A program made the translations under genes and the position numbers. This document shows, piece after piece, positions 1 through 7,592 of a stretch of DNA of 11,523 bases. Positions within the stretch are counted from its first letter, which is position 1; each line of letters begins with the position of its first letter. Under the pieces are notes generated by a model. The model was not told the origin of the DNA, made no database searches, and saw nothing but the letters and a program-made list of their open reading frames with translations. The stretch comes from CAG-103 sp048217285. GTDB taxonomy: Bacteria > Bacillota > Clostridia > Oscillospirales > Oscillospiraceae. The stretch spans positions 1 through 11,523 of the forward strand of contig DBFWVW010000068.1 in NCBI GenBank assembly GCA_048217285.1, in the 5' to 3' direction.

Positions 1-878
1 TCCGTCGGCAGCGTGAATGTGAGCTTGTAGGAATAGAGCATCTGCCCTGTCTCGCCGTAGGTGCGGTTGATGCGCTCGCGGCCGTACTTCCCGTCGCCGA
101 GCAGCGGGCAGCCGGCGGCGGCCATCTGTGCGCGGATCTGATGCGTGCGGCCGGTTAGCAGGCGGCACTCGACGAGCGAGAGCCCTTTGCGGCTTTGCAG
201 CGTGCGGTATTCCGTCACGGCGGTCTTGGCGCCGGGCTGCGGCTTTTTCGTCATGTAGACCTGGTTTTTCACCGCGTCTTTGAACAGATACCCCTCCAGC
301 CGGCCTTCGGCGGGCTTCGGCCGGCCGCAGACGACGCAGAGGTAGGATTTTTCGATCTCACGGTCGCGGATCTTGTCGTTGAGGATGCGCAGCGCCTCGG
401 CGTTTTTCGCCGCGATGACGATGCCGCCGGTGTTGCGGTCGATGCGGTTGCAGAGTGCGGGGGTGAAGGCGTTTTCGGCCTTCGGGTCCCACGCGCCGGT
501 CTGGCGCAGGTAGGCCTGGATGTTCGAGATGAGCGTGTCCCAGCTCCATTCGCCCGCGCTGTGGCACAGCACGCCGGGCTTCTTGTCCGCCAGCAGGATG
601 TTTTCGTCCTCATAGACGATATCGAGACGCGGCGTCGCAATTTTCAGCCAGGCGTTGTGCTCCGTGGGCTTTTCAAAAAACTCGTCGTTGATGTATAATT
701 GCAGCACGTCCCCCTCGACGAGGCGCACGTCGCGCTTGGCGCCTTTGCCGTTGCGCTTGATGCGCTTGAGGCGGATGTATTTCTGCAGCAGCGATTCCGG
801 CAGCAGGGGAACGGCCTTGCCGACAAAGCGGTCGAGCCGCTGGCCGGCGTCATTTTTGCGTATCTGGATCTCTTTCAT
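1..878 (-). CDS. RluA-family 23S rRNA-type pseudouridine synthase (3' end cut by window)
   Basis: 292 residues are visible and the C-terminus lies outside the window. An S4-like RNA-binding segment covers about residues 12-63 (AGQRLDRFVG onward). The catalytic domain carries CNRIDRNTGG, the RluA-family HRLDxxTSG motif, with catalytic Asp147. GRTHQIRAQM follows at 243-252. Enzymes of this family isomerise uridine to pseudouridine in rRNA or tRNA; the target site cannot be told from sequence. The family usually has a His at the motif position filled here by Asn144. I chose ATG 878; an in-frame ATG at 890 abuts the GGAG at 891-894, too close to use it. The 12-nt gap from GGAG to ATG 878 is rather long. 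A divergent promoter lies just upstream, giving a leader of only about 18 nt. Family confidence is high; the RluC/RluD-type subfamily is unresolved. Confidence 0.93.
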   Translation of the reverse strand, partial: MKEIQIRKNDAGQRLDRFVGKAVPLLPESLLQKYIRLKRIKRNGKGAKRDVRLVEGDVLQLYINDEFFEKPTEHNAWLKIATPRLDIVYEDENILLADKKPGVLCHSAGEWSWDTLISNIQAYLRQTGAWDPKAENAFTPALCNRIDRNTGGIVIAAKNAEALRILNDKIRDREIEKSYLCVVCGRPKPAEGRLEGYLFKDAVKNQVYMTKKPQPGAKTAVTEYRTLQSRKGLSLVECRLLTGRTHQIRAQMAAAGCPLLGDGKYGRERINRTYGETGQMLYSYKLTFTLPT

Positions 879-902
879 GTCACAAACCATCTCCACGCAA
901 CG

Positions 903-931
903 ATTATCGCGGATTTTCAGCGCCTTGTCAA
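903..931 (-). promoter_or_regulatory. Promoter of the pseudouridine synthase gene
   Basis: On the minus strand TTGACA (926-931) is separated by 17 bp from GATAAT (903-908). The -35 is perfect and the -10 matches at five of six positions. The predicted start point is near 896, about 18 nt before ATG 878. It is back to back with the plus-strand promoter at 944-973. Confidence 0.72.
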
Positions 932-943
932 TACAAATTCCTG

Positions 944-973
944 TTGACAACAGGGGTGGATATCATCTATAAT
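944..973 (+). promoter_or_regulatory. Consensus sigma-A promoter of the DUF177-rpmF operon
   Basis: TTGACA (944-949) and TATAAT (968-973), both perfect, with an 18-bp spacer. The predicted start near 980 leaves a leader of about 20 nt before ATG 1000. It is probably the main promoter for DUF177-rpmF and, by read-through, for the genes beyond. Confidence 0.85.
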
Positions 974-999
974 ACTAAAGCGATTGTGCGAGGTGCGCT

Positions 1000-1530
1000 A
1001 TGAAGCTGAATCTGAGAGAAATCATAGAAATTCCCGGCGGGAGTGTTCTGTTTGCGCAGGAGTTGGACACGGCCCTGCTCGACTTCCCCTCCGTCCGGGC
1101 TTACACCGCGCCGATCACGGCCGAGGGCAAGGTGGTCAATACGGCCGGCATCCTCACGCTGCAGGGCAAACTGCACGCGGAGCTGCTGTGTGTGTGCGAC
1201 CGCTGCGGCACGGAGTTTCCGCGCACGCTTGACCTCGACCTGCACGCCGACATCACGGCGGATGCGCAGGACGATGATCCTGAGGTGTTTACGCTCGACG
1301 GAGACTGGCTCGATGTGGACGAGGTGCTCTCCACCTGCTTTATCCTCAGCATGGACACCAAGTGCCTGTGCAAGCCCGACTGTGCCGGACTGTGCGACCG
1401 CTGCGGCGCGAACCTGAACCTCGGGCCGTGCCGGTGCCAAAAACCCCGCGATCCAAGAATGGCTGTATTAGAGCAGCTTTTGGATAATAAAACTGACGAA
1501 GAAGAGGAAGCTGCTCATAACAGCGACTGA
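1000..1530 (+). CDS. DUF177 (YceD-family) cysteine-rich protein upstream of L32
   Basis: 176 residues. DUF177/YceD proteins are encoded next to rpmF across bacteria and are linked to large-subunit rRNA accumulation; the mechanism is not settled. Visible here are CVCDRC (64-69) and a dense cluster CLCKPDCAGLCDRCG (122-136) followed by GPCRC (142-146), a likely metal-binding arrangement. The GANLN stretch after the cluster is typical of the Gram-positive branch. The tail is acidic (DEEEEAAHNSD). GAGGTG at 990-995 sits 4 nt before ATG 1000. The stop is 15 nt before rpmF, so the two are certainly co-transcribed. Family call is secure from context and Cys pattern; the function is an inference. Confidence 0.9.
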   Translation: MKLNLREIIEIPGGSVLFAQELDTALLDFPSVRAYTAPITAEGKVVNTAGILTLQGKLHAELLCVCDRCGTEFPRTLDLDLHADITADAQDDDPEVFTLDGDWLDVDEVLSTCFILSMDTKCLCKPDCAGLCDRCGANLNLGPCRCQKPRDPRMAVLEQLLDNKTDEEEEAAHNSD

Positions 1531-1545
1531 CGAGGAGGTGTCATC

Positions 1546-1728
1546 ATGGCAGTCCCGAAAGGAAAAGTGTCTCGACAGAGACGTGACAAGCGTCGTTCGT
1601 CCCACTGGAAGCTCACCGCTCCCGCGATTGTGAAGTGCCCGAACTGCGGCGCATTCGTCATGCCCCATCACGCCTGCAAGACCTGCGGCAAGTACAACGG
1701 ACGCGACGTCATCAAGGTTGACGACTAA
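1546..1728 (+). CDS. rpmF: 50S ribosomal protein L32
   Basis: 60 residues, the normal length. The N-terminus MAVPKGKVSRQRRDKRRS is diagnostic of L32. A zinc ribbon follows: C31-x2-C34 and C44-x2-C47, so this is the Zn-binding (C+) form. A strong site, AGGAGGTG at 1533-1540, lies 5 nt before the ATG. It is the second gene of the DUF177-rpmF unit and is followed at once by a modest terminator, as expected for a gene whose level must exceed that of the genes beyond. Confidence 0.98.
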   Translation: MAVPKGKVSRQRRDKRRSSHWKLTAPAIVKCPNCGAFVMPHHACKTCGKYNGRDVIKVDD

Positions 1729-1737
1729 AAGAAGCTG

Positions 1738-1766
1738 AGAAGAGGAGCGCTTGCCCCTCTTCTTTT
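1738..1766 (+). terminator. Weak intrinsic terminator after rpmF
   Basis: Arms 1738-1745 (AGAAGAGG) and 1756-1763 (CCTCTTCT) pair fully. Two more G-C pairs form inside an A/C mismatch, with a GCTT loop at 1749-1752. The U tract is only TTTT (1763-1766), so leakage is likely. That would give L32 excess over the DUF512-der genes, which have no evident promoter of their own. Confidence 0.6.
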
Positions 1767-1801
1767 GCTATGTGCCGGAGTTTTCCGGCGCATAGCAAAA
1801 G
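1762..1801 (+). repeat. Large palindrome between rpmF and the DUF512 gene
   Basis: Arms 1762-1779 and 1784-1801 (18 nt each) pair over their whole length around a GTTT loop, with a single G-U pair in RNA. The outer ends are CTTTTGC on the 5' side and GCAAAAG on the 3' side, so no U tract follows the stem in either direction; this is not an intrinsic terminator. The left arm uses the U tract of the preceding terminator. It might stabilise RNA ends, be a processing site, or be a dispersed palindromic element. Confidence 0.7.
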
Positions 1802-1828
1802 AGATTCTGAGCAAAGGAGGCGCGGCGT

Positions 1829-3211
1829 ATGCATCGCTGCACGATCAGCCACATCGACCCCGACAGCCCGCTGCGCCACGCGGCCCATCCCGGTGACCGG
1901 CTGGTATCCATCAACGGCAACCCGATCACCGATGTGCTGGACTATAAATACTACGCCTATGACCCGGAGCTGGCGGTGTGTCTGCGCCGCCCGGATGGGA
2001 CGGAGCACACCGTGCACGTCTCGAAGCCTCTCGGCGGTGAGCTGGGGCTGGATTTTGAGACGTATCTGATGGACAACGCCCACTCGTGCGCCAACCACTG
2101 CGTGTTCTGCTTCATCGACCAGATGCCGCCGGGGATGCGCCCGACGCTCTATTTCAAGGACGACGACGCGCGCCTGAGCTTCCTCATGGGCAATTACATG
2201 ACGCTCACGAACCTGTCCGAGCGTGAGGTGCAGCGCATCATCCATCTGCACATCAGCCCCATCAACGTCTCTGTGCACGCGACGGATCCGGAGCTGCGAG
2301 CGTTCCTGCTCGGCAATCCACGCGCGGGGAAAACGCTCGAGATCATGCGGCGCTTTGCCGACGGCGGCATCACCATGAACTGCCAGATCGTCTGCTGCCC
2401 CGGCCTGAACGACGGTGCGCAGCTGCAGCGCACGATGCACGATCTCGCGGCGCTCTATCCGCAGGTGCACAGTGTGTCGATCGTGCCGGTCGGCCTGACG
2501 AAGTTCCGAGAGGGGCTCTATCCGCTCACGCCGTTTACGCCCGAACACGCGGCCGAGACGCTCGATCTTGTCAACGCTTTCGGTGATCAGTGCGTCGAAA
2601 AGTTCGGTACGCGCATCTTCTTCTGCGCCGACGAGCTGTATCTGAAAACGGGGCGCGAACTGCCGCCGGAGGAATTTTACGAGGAATTCACCCAGCTGGA
2701 AAACGGCGTCGGTATGCTGCGGTTGCAGCAGACGGAGTTTCGCTCTGCACTGAGCCTGTCCGATCCGCCGGACGGCGTGCCGTTTTCCATGGCGGCAGGT
2801 GTTTCGGCGGCGCCGTTTCTGGAAAAACTTTTGTGTACGGCGCAGGAAAAGTATGCTACAATAAAAGGACACGTCTATGCGATCGAAAATGACTTCTTCG
2901 GCCGCAGCATCAATGTCTCCGGCCTCATCACCGGGCAGGATCTCATCGCGCAGCTGCGCGGGAAGGATCTCGGTAAGCGGCTGCTGATCTCGAACAACAT
3001 GGTGCGCCATGACGAGCTGGACTTTCTCGACGACATCACGCTCGAGCAGGCCAGTGCCGCGCTCGGCGTACCCATCTATCCTGTCGATGCTGATGGGTTT
3101 GCCCTGTGCGATGCTATGTTCGGCATTCTGCCGGAGGTGCACCTGCCCGACCGGGGCAGCAGCACCGACGGCGCGGAATACTACAAATACAATCCCCATA
3201 AGGAGGGATAA
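1829..3211 (+). CDS. DUF512 radical SAM protein with N-terminal PDZ-like domain
   Basis: 460 residues. Residues 1-65 are PDZ-like (HIDPDSPLRHAAHPGDRLVSINGNPI). A radical SAM-type cluster follows as C87-x3-C91-x2-C94 (SCANHCVFCFIDQMP), then the DUF512 C-terminal part with VYAIENDFFG, VSGLITGQDL and LISNNMVRH. The family is widespread in Clostridia and usually sits just before der. No reaction has been established to my knowledge; the CX3CX2C motif implies a [4Fe-4S] enzyme using S-adenosylmethionine. The site AAAGGAGG (1813-1820) lies 8 nt before the ATG. The stop is 2 nt before der, so translation is probably coupled. An Fe-S enzyme in an operon with sufCB is notable. Confidence 0.92.
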   Translation: MHRCTISHIDPDSPLRHAAHPGDRLVSINGNPITDVLDYKYYAYDPELAVCLRRPDGTEHTVHVSKPLGGELGLDFETYLMDNAHSCANHCVFCFIDQMPPGMRPTLYFKDDDARLSFLMGNYMTLTNLSEREVQRIIHLHISPINVSVHATDPELRAFLLGNPRAGKTLEIMRRFADGGITMNCQIVCCPGLNDGAQLQRTMHDLAALYPQVHSVSIVPVGLTKFREGLYPLTPFTPEHAAETLDLVNAFGDQCVEKFGTRIFFCADELYLKTGRELPPEEFYEEFTQLENGVGMLRLQQTEFRSALSLSDPPDGVPFSMAAGVSAAPFLEKLLCTAQEKYATIKGHVYAIENDFFGRSINVSGLITGQDLIAQLRGKDLGKRLLISNNMVRHDELDFLDDITLEQASAALGVPIYPVDADGFALCDAMFGILPEVHLPDRGSSTDGAEYYKYNPHKEG

Positions 3212-3213
3212 TC

Positions 3214-4539
3214 ATGTCCAGACCCCTGGTTGCGATCGTGGGCCGGCCGAACGTCGGCAAGTCCATGCTCTTCAATAAGCTCTGCGGCCGGCGCCTGTCC
3301 ATCGTTGAGGACACGCCCGGCGTCACGCGTGACCGGCTCTATGCCGAGTGCGAGTGGTGCGGCCGCACGTTCGACATTGTCGATACCGGCGGCATCGAGC
3401 CGAGTACCGATAATGAGATCCTGCTGTTCATGCGCGAGCAGGCGCAGCTCGCCATTGACGCGGCCGATGTCGTCGTGCTCGTCACCGAGATCGGCACCGG
3501 CGTCACCGCCGCCGATCAGGAAGTGGCCAATATGCTCCTGCGCTCGAAAAAGCCCGTTGTGCTGGCCGTCAACAAGATGGACTCCACCGGCGCGGTCGAC
3601 CCCGGCATCTATGAGTTTTACTCCCTCGGCCTCGGCGACCCGATCGCCGTCTCCGCCGTGCACGGCCACGGCACGGGCGACCTGCTCGACGCCTGCCTGG
3701 AGCATTTCCCGCCCGAGGACGCGGACGATGCGGATGCGGACTACACCCGCGTCGCCGTCATCGGCAAGCCGAACGTCGGCAAATCCTCACTCGTGAACCT
3801 CATCCTCGGCGAAAAGCGCGTCATCGTCAGCAATGTCGCCGGTACGACGCGCGACAGCGTCGACACCCGTTTTGAAAACAAATACGGCAAGTATATCTTT
3901 GTCGATACCGCCGGTATCCGGCGCAAGTCGCGCGTGGACGACCGCATTGAGAAATTCTCCGTCATGCGCGCCAAGCTCGCCATCGAGCGCGCGGATGTGT
4001 GCCTGATCATGATTGATGCGCGCGACGGCGTTACGGAGCAGGACACGAAGATCGCCGGCCTCGCGCACGAGGCGGGCAAGGCGTCCATCATCGTCGTGAA
4101 CAAGTGGGACCTGGTCGAGAAGGAGACCGGCACCATGGAGAAGATGCGCAAGGACGTCCTGCGCGACCTGAGCTTTATGTCCTACGCACCGGTGCTGTTC
4201 ATCTCGGCGCTGACCGGTCAGCGCACCGAGCGGCTGTTCGAGCTCATCAATTTTGTCAACGACCAGAGCGCCATGCGCATCACGACCGGTATGCTCAACA
4301 ACGTCCTCGCCGACGCGCAGGCGCGCGTCCAGCCGCCGACGGACAAGGGCCGCCGCCTGAAGATCTATTACATGACGCAGACGGGCGTCAAGCCGCCCTG
4401 CTTCGTTGTGTTCTGCAACAGCCGGGAGTTGTTTCATTTCTCCTACCAGCGCTATCTGGAAAACCAGATCCGCGCCGTGTTCGGTCTGGAGGGCACGCCC
4501 ATCCGCATGGTCATCCGGCAGAAGGGAGAGCAGGAATGA
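3214..4539 (+). CDS. der: Ribosome-assembly GTPase Der (EngA)
   Basis: 441 residues, close to the usual ~436. The two GTPase domains in tandem that define Der are present. Domain 1 has GRPNVGKS (10-17), DTGG (57-60) and NKMD (120-123). Domain 2 has GKPNVGKS (184-191), GTTRDS (210-215), DTAG (231-234) and NKWD (296-299). The linker is acidic (DADDADADY). The KH-like C-terminal domain (about 355-440) includes RLKIYYMTQTGVKPPCFVVF. Der acts in maturation of the 50S subunit in the cytoplasm. AGGAGG at 3201-3206 is 7 nt from the ATG. The stop overlaps the plsY start (ATGA), so translation is coupled. Confidence 0.98.
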   Translation: MSRPLVAIVGRPNVGKSMLFNKLCGRRLSIVEDTPGVTRDRLYAECEWCGRTFDIVDTGGIEPSTDNEILLFMREQAQLAIDAADVVVLVTEIGTGVTAADQEVANMLLRSKKPVVLAVNKMDSTGAVDPGIYEFYSLGLGDPIAVSAVHGHGTGDLLDACLEHFPPEDADDADADYTRVAVIGKPNVGKSSLVNLILGEKRVIVSNVAGTTRDSVDTRFENKYGKYIFVDTAGIRRKSRVDDRIEKFSVMRAKLAIERADVCLIMIDARDGVTEQDTKIAGLAHEAGKASIIVVNKWDLVEKETGTMEKMRKDVLRDLSFMSYAPVLFISALTGQRTERLFELINFVNDQSAMRITTGMLNNVLADAQARVQPPTDKGRRLKIYYMTQTGVKPPCFVVFCNSRELFHFSYQRYLENQIRAVFGLEGTPIRMVIRQKGEQE

Positions 4540-5177
4540 TCCCCGGACTGCTCGCGGCTATTGCCGTTTTCTCCTACCTGCTCGGCGGGCTCAATGGGGC
4601 GATCATCGCCTCCAAATACGTCTTTCACCGCGACGTGCGCGATTACGGCAGCGGCAACGCCGGTCTGACGAATTTTTACCGCACGTTCGGCGCGCCCGGC
4701 CTTGCCATCGTCATCGGCACGGATGTGCTCAAGACCGTTATTGCCGTAGTGGCCGGCGGGCTCATCATGGGCACGCAGGGCGCGGCGGCGACGGGTCAGG
4801 TGTTTGCGGGCTTTTGTGTCATGCTCGGCCACATCTACCCGGTGTTTTACGGCTTTCGCGGCGGAAAGGGCGTGCTCTGCGCCGAGACCATGCTCCTGAT
4901 CGTGAGCTTCCCGACCGGCCTCGTCGCGCTGCTGATCTTTGTGGGCATCGTCTGGACCACGCGCTATGTGTCGCTCGGCAGCATCTGCGGCTCGCTCATC
5001 GCGCCCATCGGCGTGCTTGCTGCCTGCGGAAAGCTGCCGGCATTGCTGAGCCTGTTTTGCGTGATTCTGCTTGTGGTCAAGCACCGCAGCAACATCGGCC
5101 GCCTCATCCGGCATCGGGAGTCCAAACTGTCTTTTAAGAAAGACCTGTCCGATAAATTTGACGACGAAGATTTTTGA
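4536..5177 (+). CDS. plsY: Acyl-phosphate:glycerol-3-phosphate acyltransferase
   Basis: 213 residues, hydrophobic, with several membrane spans. PlsY moves an acyl group from acyl-phosphate to glycerol-3-phosphate, the first step of phospholipid synthesis, at the inner face of the membrane. All three family motifs are visible: GSGNAGLTNFYR (38-49), GHIYPVFYGFRGGKG (98-112) and KHRSNIGRLIRHRES (182-196). The cytoplasmic tail is charged (KKDLSDKFDDEDF). The start is the ATG in the ATGA overlap with der; a longer frame reading back into der is only a shadow. The partner PlsX is not in the window. der-plsY order is common in Firmicutes. Confidence 0.97.
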   Translation: MIPGLLAAIAVFSYLLGGLNGAIIASKYVFHRDVRDYGSGNAGLTNFYRTFGAPGLAIVIGTDVLKTVIAVVAGGLIMGTQGAAATGQVFAGFCVMLGHIYPVFYGFRGGKGVLCAETMLLIVSFPTGLVALLIFVGIVWTTRYVSLGSICGSLIAPIGVLAACGKLPALLSLFCVILLVVKHRSNIGRLIRHRESKLSFKKDLSDKFDDEDF

Positions 5178-5203
5178 AAACAAAGAGAAGAGGGAACCAA
5201 CCA

Positions 5204-5926
5204 ATGCTTGAACTCAAACACCTTTGCTTTGAGGCGGAAACGGACGCGGGCGTCCGCCAGATCCTCAAGGACGTGAGCCTCACGGTCGACGAGCGCATGG
5301 TCGTGATCACCGGCCCGAACGGCAGCGGCAAGTCCACCATGGCCAAACTCATCGCCGGCATCGAGCAGCCGACCTCCGGCCAGATCCTGCTCGACGGTGA
5401 GGACGTCACCCATATGTCCATCACCGAGCGCGCCCGCCGCGGCATCAGCTTCGCTTTCCAGCAGCCGGTGCGCTTTAAGGGCATCACGGTCTTTGACCTC
5501 ATCAGCATCGCCTCCGGCAAGAGACTCTCGACGAATGAGGCATGCACCTATCTGTCTGAGGTCGGCCTGTGTGCGCGGGATTATGTCAACCGTGAAGTGA
5601 ACGCCAGCCTCTCCGGCGGCGAGCTCAAGCGCATCGAGATCGCGACCATGCTCGCCCGCGGCACGAAGATGTCCATCTTTGACGAGCCCGAGGCCGGCAT
5701 CGACCTCTGGAGCTTCCAGAACCTCATCAGCGTGTTCGAGAAGATGCACGAGACGATCCATGGCAGCATCCTCATCATCTCGCATCAGGAGCGCATTCTC
5801 GAGACGGCCGATAAGATCGTCGTGCTCGTCGATGGCGAGATCCGCGCCACCGGCAGCAAGGACGAGATCATGCCCGTGCTCATGCAGTCGTCGAGCGTGT
5901 GCAGCCGTCTGGCTGACAAGATCTGA
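5204..5926 (+). CDS. sufC: Fe-S cluster assembly ATPase SufC (SufCB minimal type)
   Basis: 240 residues. An ABC-type ATPase that powers Fe-S cluster assembly on its SufB-type partner. Visible: Walker A GPNGSGKST (37-45), Q-loop FQQPVRFKG with Gln86, signature LSGGE (136-140), Walker B MSIFDE with Glu161, D-loop region AGID, and H-loop His194 (ISHQ). The DEPEAGIDLWSF version of the Walker B/D-loop stretch differs from DETDSGLD of classical SufC and fits the compact two-component forms. I chose ATG 5204, with AGGG at 5191-5194, 9 nt upstream; a TTG at 5174 in plsY adds only poor sequence. It is 26 nt after plsY and 14 nt before the sufB-like gene. Confidence 0.94.
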   Translation: MLELKHLCFEAETDAGVRQILKDVSLTVDERMVVITGPNGSGKSTMAKLIAGIEQPTSGQILLDGEDVTHMSITERARRGISFAFQQPVRFKGITVFDLISIASGKRLSTNEACTYLSEVGLCARDYVNREVNASLSGGELKRIEIATMLARGTKMSIFDEPEAGIDLWSFQNLISVFEKMHETIHGSILIISHQERILETADKIVVLVDGEIRATGSKDEIMPVLMQSSSVCSRLADKI

Positions 5927-5940
5927 GGGAGGAAAACACC

Positions 5941-6858
5941 ATGGATGCAATTGAGAAAAAACTGCTCGAAGAGGTCGCCGACCTCCATGGCATCCCCGAG
6001 GGTGCCTATAACATCCGCGCCGACGGCAAGCTCGCCGGGCGCAACACGACCGCGCACATCAATATCGTCACGAAGGAAGACAAGCCAGGTATCGACATCT
6101 ACATTGCTCCCGGCACGAAAAACGAGAGCGTTCACATCCCGGTCATCATCTCTCAGACCGGCCTCAAGGACATGGTCTATAATGACTTTTATATCGGCGA
6201 GGACTGCGACGTGACCATCGTCGCCGGCTGCGGCATCCACAACTGTGGCACACAGGAGTCCCGCCACGATGGCATCCACAGCTTCTTCGTCGGCAAGAAC
6301 GCCAAGGTGCGCTACATCGAAAAGCACTACGGCGAGGGCGACGGCAACGGTGAGAATGTCATGAACCCGACGACGATTGTCGACCTCGGCGAGAACAGCT
6401 ACATGGAGATGGAGACGACCCAGATCAAGGGTATCGACTCTACCTATCGTGACACGCAGGCGCACCTGTCGGACGGCGCTACGCTCATCATCAAGGAAAA
6501 GATTATGACCCACGGCAATCAGCACGCGGAGACGAATTTCTCCGTCGATCTCGACGGCTATGACTCCAGCACGAATGTTATCTCCCGCTCCGTCGCCAAG
6601 GATCACTCTAGCCAGATGTTCAACTCCAACATCCGCGGCAACAACAAGTGCGCCGGCCACTCGGAGTGCGATGCCATCATCATGGACAGCGGCACCGTCG
6701 GCGCGCGCCCGGAGATCACGGCAAACAACGTTGAGGCCAGCCTCATCCACGAGGCTGCCATCGGCAAGATCGCCGGTGAGCAGCTCAACAAGCTCATGAC
6801 CCTCGGCCTGACCGAAAAGGAAGCCGAGGAGCAGATCATCAGCGGCTTTTTGAAGTGA
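5941..6858 (+). CDS. sufB: Short SufB/SufD-like Fe-S cluster scaffold protein
   Basis: 305 residues, much shorter than classical SufB (~470), lacking most of the N-terminal part. The beta-helix core is recognisable, and the C-terminal block HSECDAIIMDSG ... EASLIHEAAIGKIAGEQL is the SufB/SufD signature. Cys243 lines up with the cluster-linked Cys of SufB, and His270-Glu271 match the conserved HE pair. Further cysteines C89, C97 and C102 lie in GEDCDVTIVAGCGIHNCG. GGAGG (5928-5932) is 8 nt before the ATG. With sufC it makes a two-gene system; no sufS, sufU, sufD or iscS is visible here. The symbol is used loosely; SmsB-like (SUF-like minimal system) may be the better name. Confidence 0.9.
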   Translation: MDAIEKKLLEEVADLHGIPEGAYNIRADGKLAGRNTTAHINIVTKEDKPGIDIYIAPGTKNESVHIPVIISQTGLKDMVYNDFYIGEDCDVTIVAGCGIHNCGTQESRHDGIHSFFVGKNAKVRYIEKHYGEGDGNGENVMNPTTIVDLGENSYMEMETTQIKGIDSTYRDTQAHLSDGATLIIKEKIMTHGNQHAETNFSVDLDGYDSSTNVISRSVAKDHSSQMFNSNIRGNNKCAGHSECDAIIMDSGTVGARPEITANNVEASLIHEAAIGKIAGEQLNKLMTLGLTEKEAEEQIISGFLK

Positions 6859-6868
6859 GGTGCGCGGC

Positions 6869-7492
6869 GTGATCGAGATTCTCTGCTTCGGTGACAGCAA
6901 TACCTATGGCTTCACGCCTGACTGGAAGCACCGCTACGGCCGCGATATCCGCTACCCCGGCGTGCTCCAGACTCTGCTCGGTGACGGATACTACGTCGCG
7001 GAGGACGGCCTTGTCGGCCGCACGGCCGCGTTTGCGGACGATCATCGCGCGGGCCGCTCCGCGCTTGAGACGCTGCCGCTGAGCATCGAGTGCCACGGCC
7101 CGGTGCAGTATATCATCCTCATGCTCGGCACGAACGACTGCAAGATCGACAAGACCCGTTCCGCTGAGGAAGTGGGCGCCGGTATGGACAAGCTCGTGCG
7201 GCTCGTCATCGGTATGCTGCCCGCGTGGACGAAGATCCTGCTCGTGGCCCCGCCGCCGCTCGGCCCGGCCGCGCCGCAGCGCGACCCGGAGTTCGATGCG
7301 CAGTCGCTCAGCGTTTCGCAGGGTGTGGCGGAGCAGTACCGAATGATCGCCGAGGCGTATGGCCTGCGGTTTCTCGACGCCGGTACGGTCACGCAGATGA
7401 GCGCGCTTGACGGTGAGCATCTTGACCCCGACGGGCACAAGAAGCTGGCCGTTGCCATCGCGGATATTGTCCGCAGTGACTGTGAGGCGTGA
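6869..7492 (+). CDS. SGNH/GDSL-type hydrolase (esterase/arylesterase-like)
   Basis: 207 residues, no signal peptide, so probably cytoplasmic. The SGNH blocks are all present: GDSN (8-11) with nucleophile Ser10, Gly50 in LVGRTA, GTND (87-90) with Asn89, and Asp181-x-x-His184 (DGEH). These enzymes split ester bonds; the closest style is the small arylesterase/acyl-esterase branch, substrate unknown. I chose GTG 6869, with GAGGTG (6857-6862) 6 nt upstream overlapping the sufB-like stop; GTG 6860 lies inside the binding site and is unlikely. It is the last gene of the long operon, ahead of a strong terminator. Confidence 0.92.
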   Translation: MIEILCFGDSNTYGFTPDWKHRYGRDIRYPGVLQTLLGDGYYVAEDGLVGRTAAFADDHRAGRSALETLPLSIECHGPVQYIILMLGTNDCKIDKTRSAEEVGAGMDKLVRLVIGMLPAWTKILLVAPPPLGPAAPQRDPEFDAQSLSVSQGVAEQYRMIAEAYGLRFLDAGTVTQMSALDGEHLDPDGHKKLAVAIADIVRSDCEA

Positions 7493-7534
7493 GCGCGCGG
7501 GCAAACCGGGCGCATACACAAACGCGAAAAGAGG

Positions 7535-7571
7535 AATCTGCGCGGCGGTCTGACCGCTGCGCAGATTTTTT
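7535..7571 (+). terminator. Strong intrinsic terminator of the rpmF-to-SGNH operon
   Basis: A 15-bp stem, 7535-7549 with 7553-7567, one G-U pair, loop CTG, then a T run through 7571. Outside it CGCGAAAA (7523-7530) pairs with TTTTCGCG, so it can act in both directions. Confidence 0.93.
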
Positions 7572-7592
7572 CGCGGAAATGTAAAAACGTTC

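Noticed and set aside
2854..2862. TGC-TACAAT, an extended -10 box inside the DUF512 gene that could drive der
   Set aside because: No acceptable -35 at 16-18 bp (TTGTGT is 20 bp away); it lies in a local AT-rich codon run and may be chance.
1712..3199. 495-codon open frame on the minus strand
   Set aside because: It is antisense to the DUF512 gene, rich in Arg/His/Ala with no family pattern; a by-product of high GC at third codon positions.
5785..6900. 371-codon minus-strand frame opposite sufC/sufB
   Set aside because: Antisense shadow; the plus-strand proteins carry full family motifs and ribosome sites.
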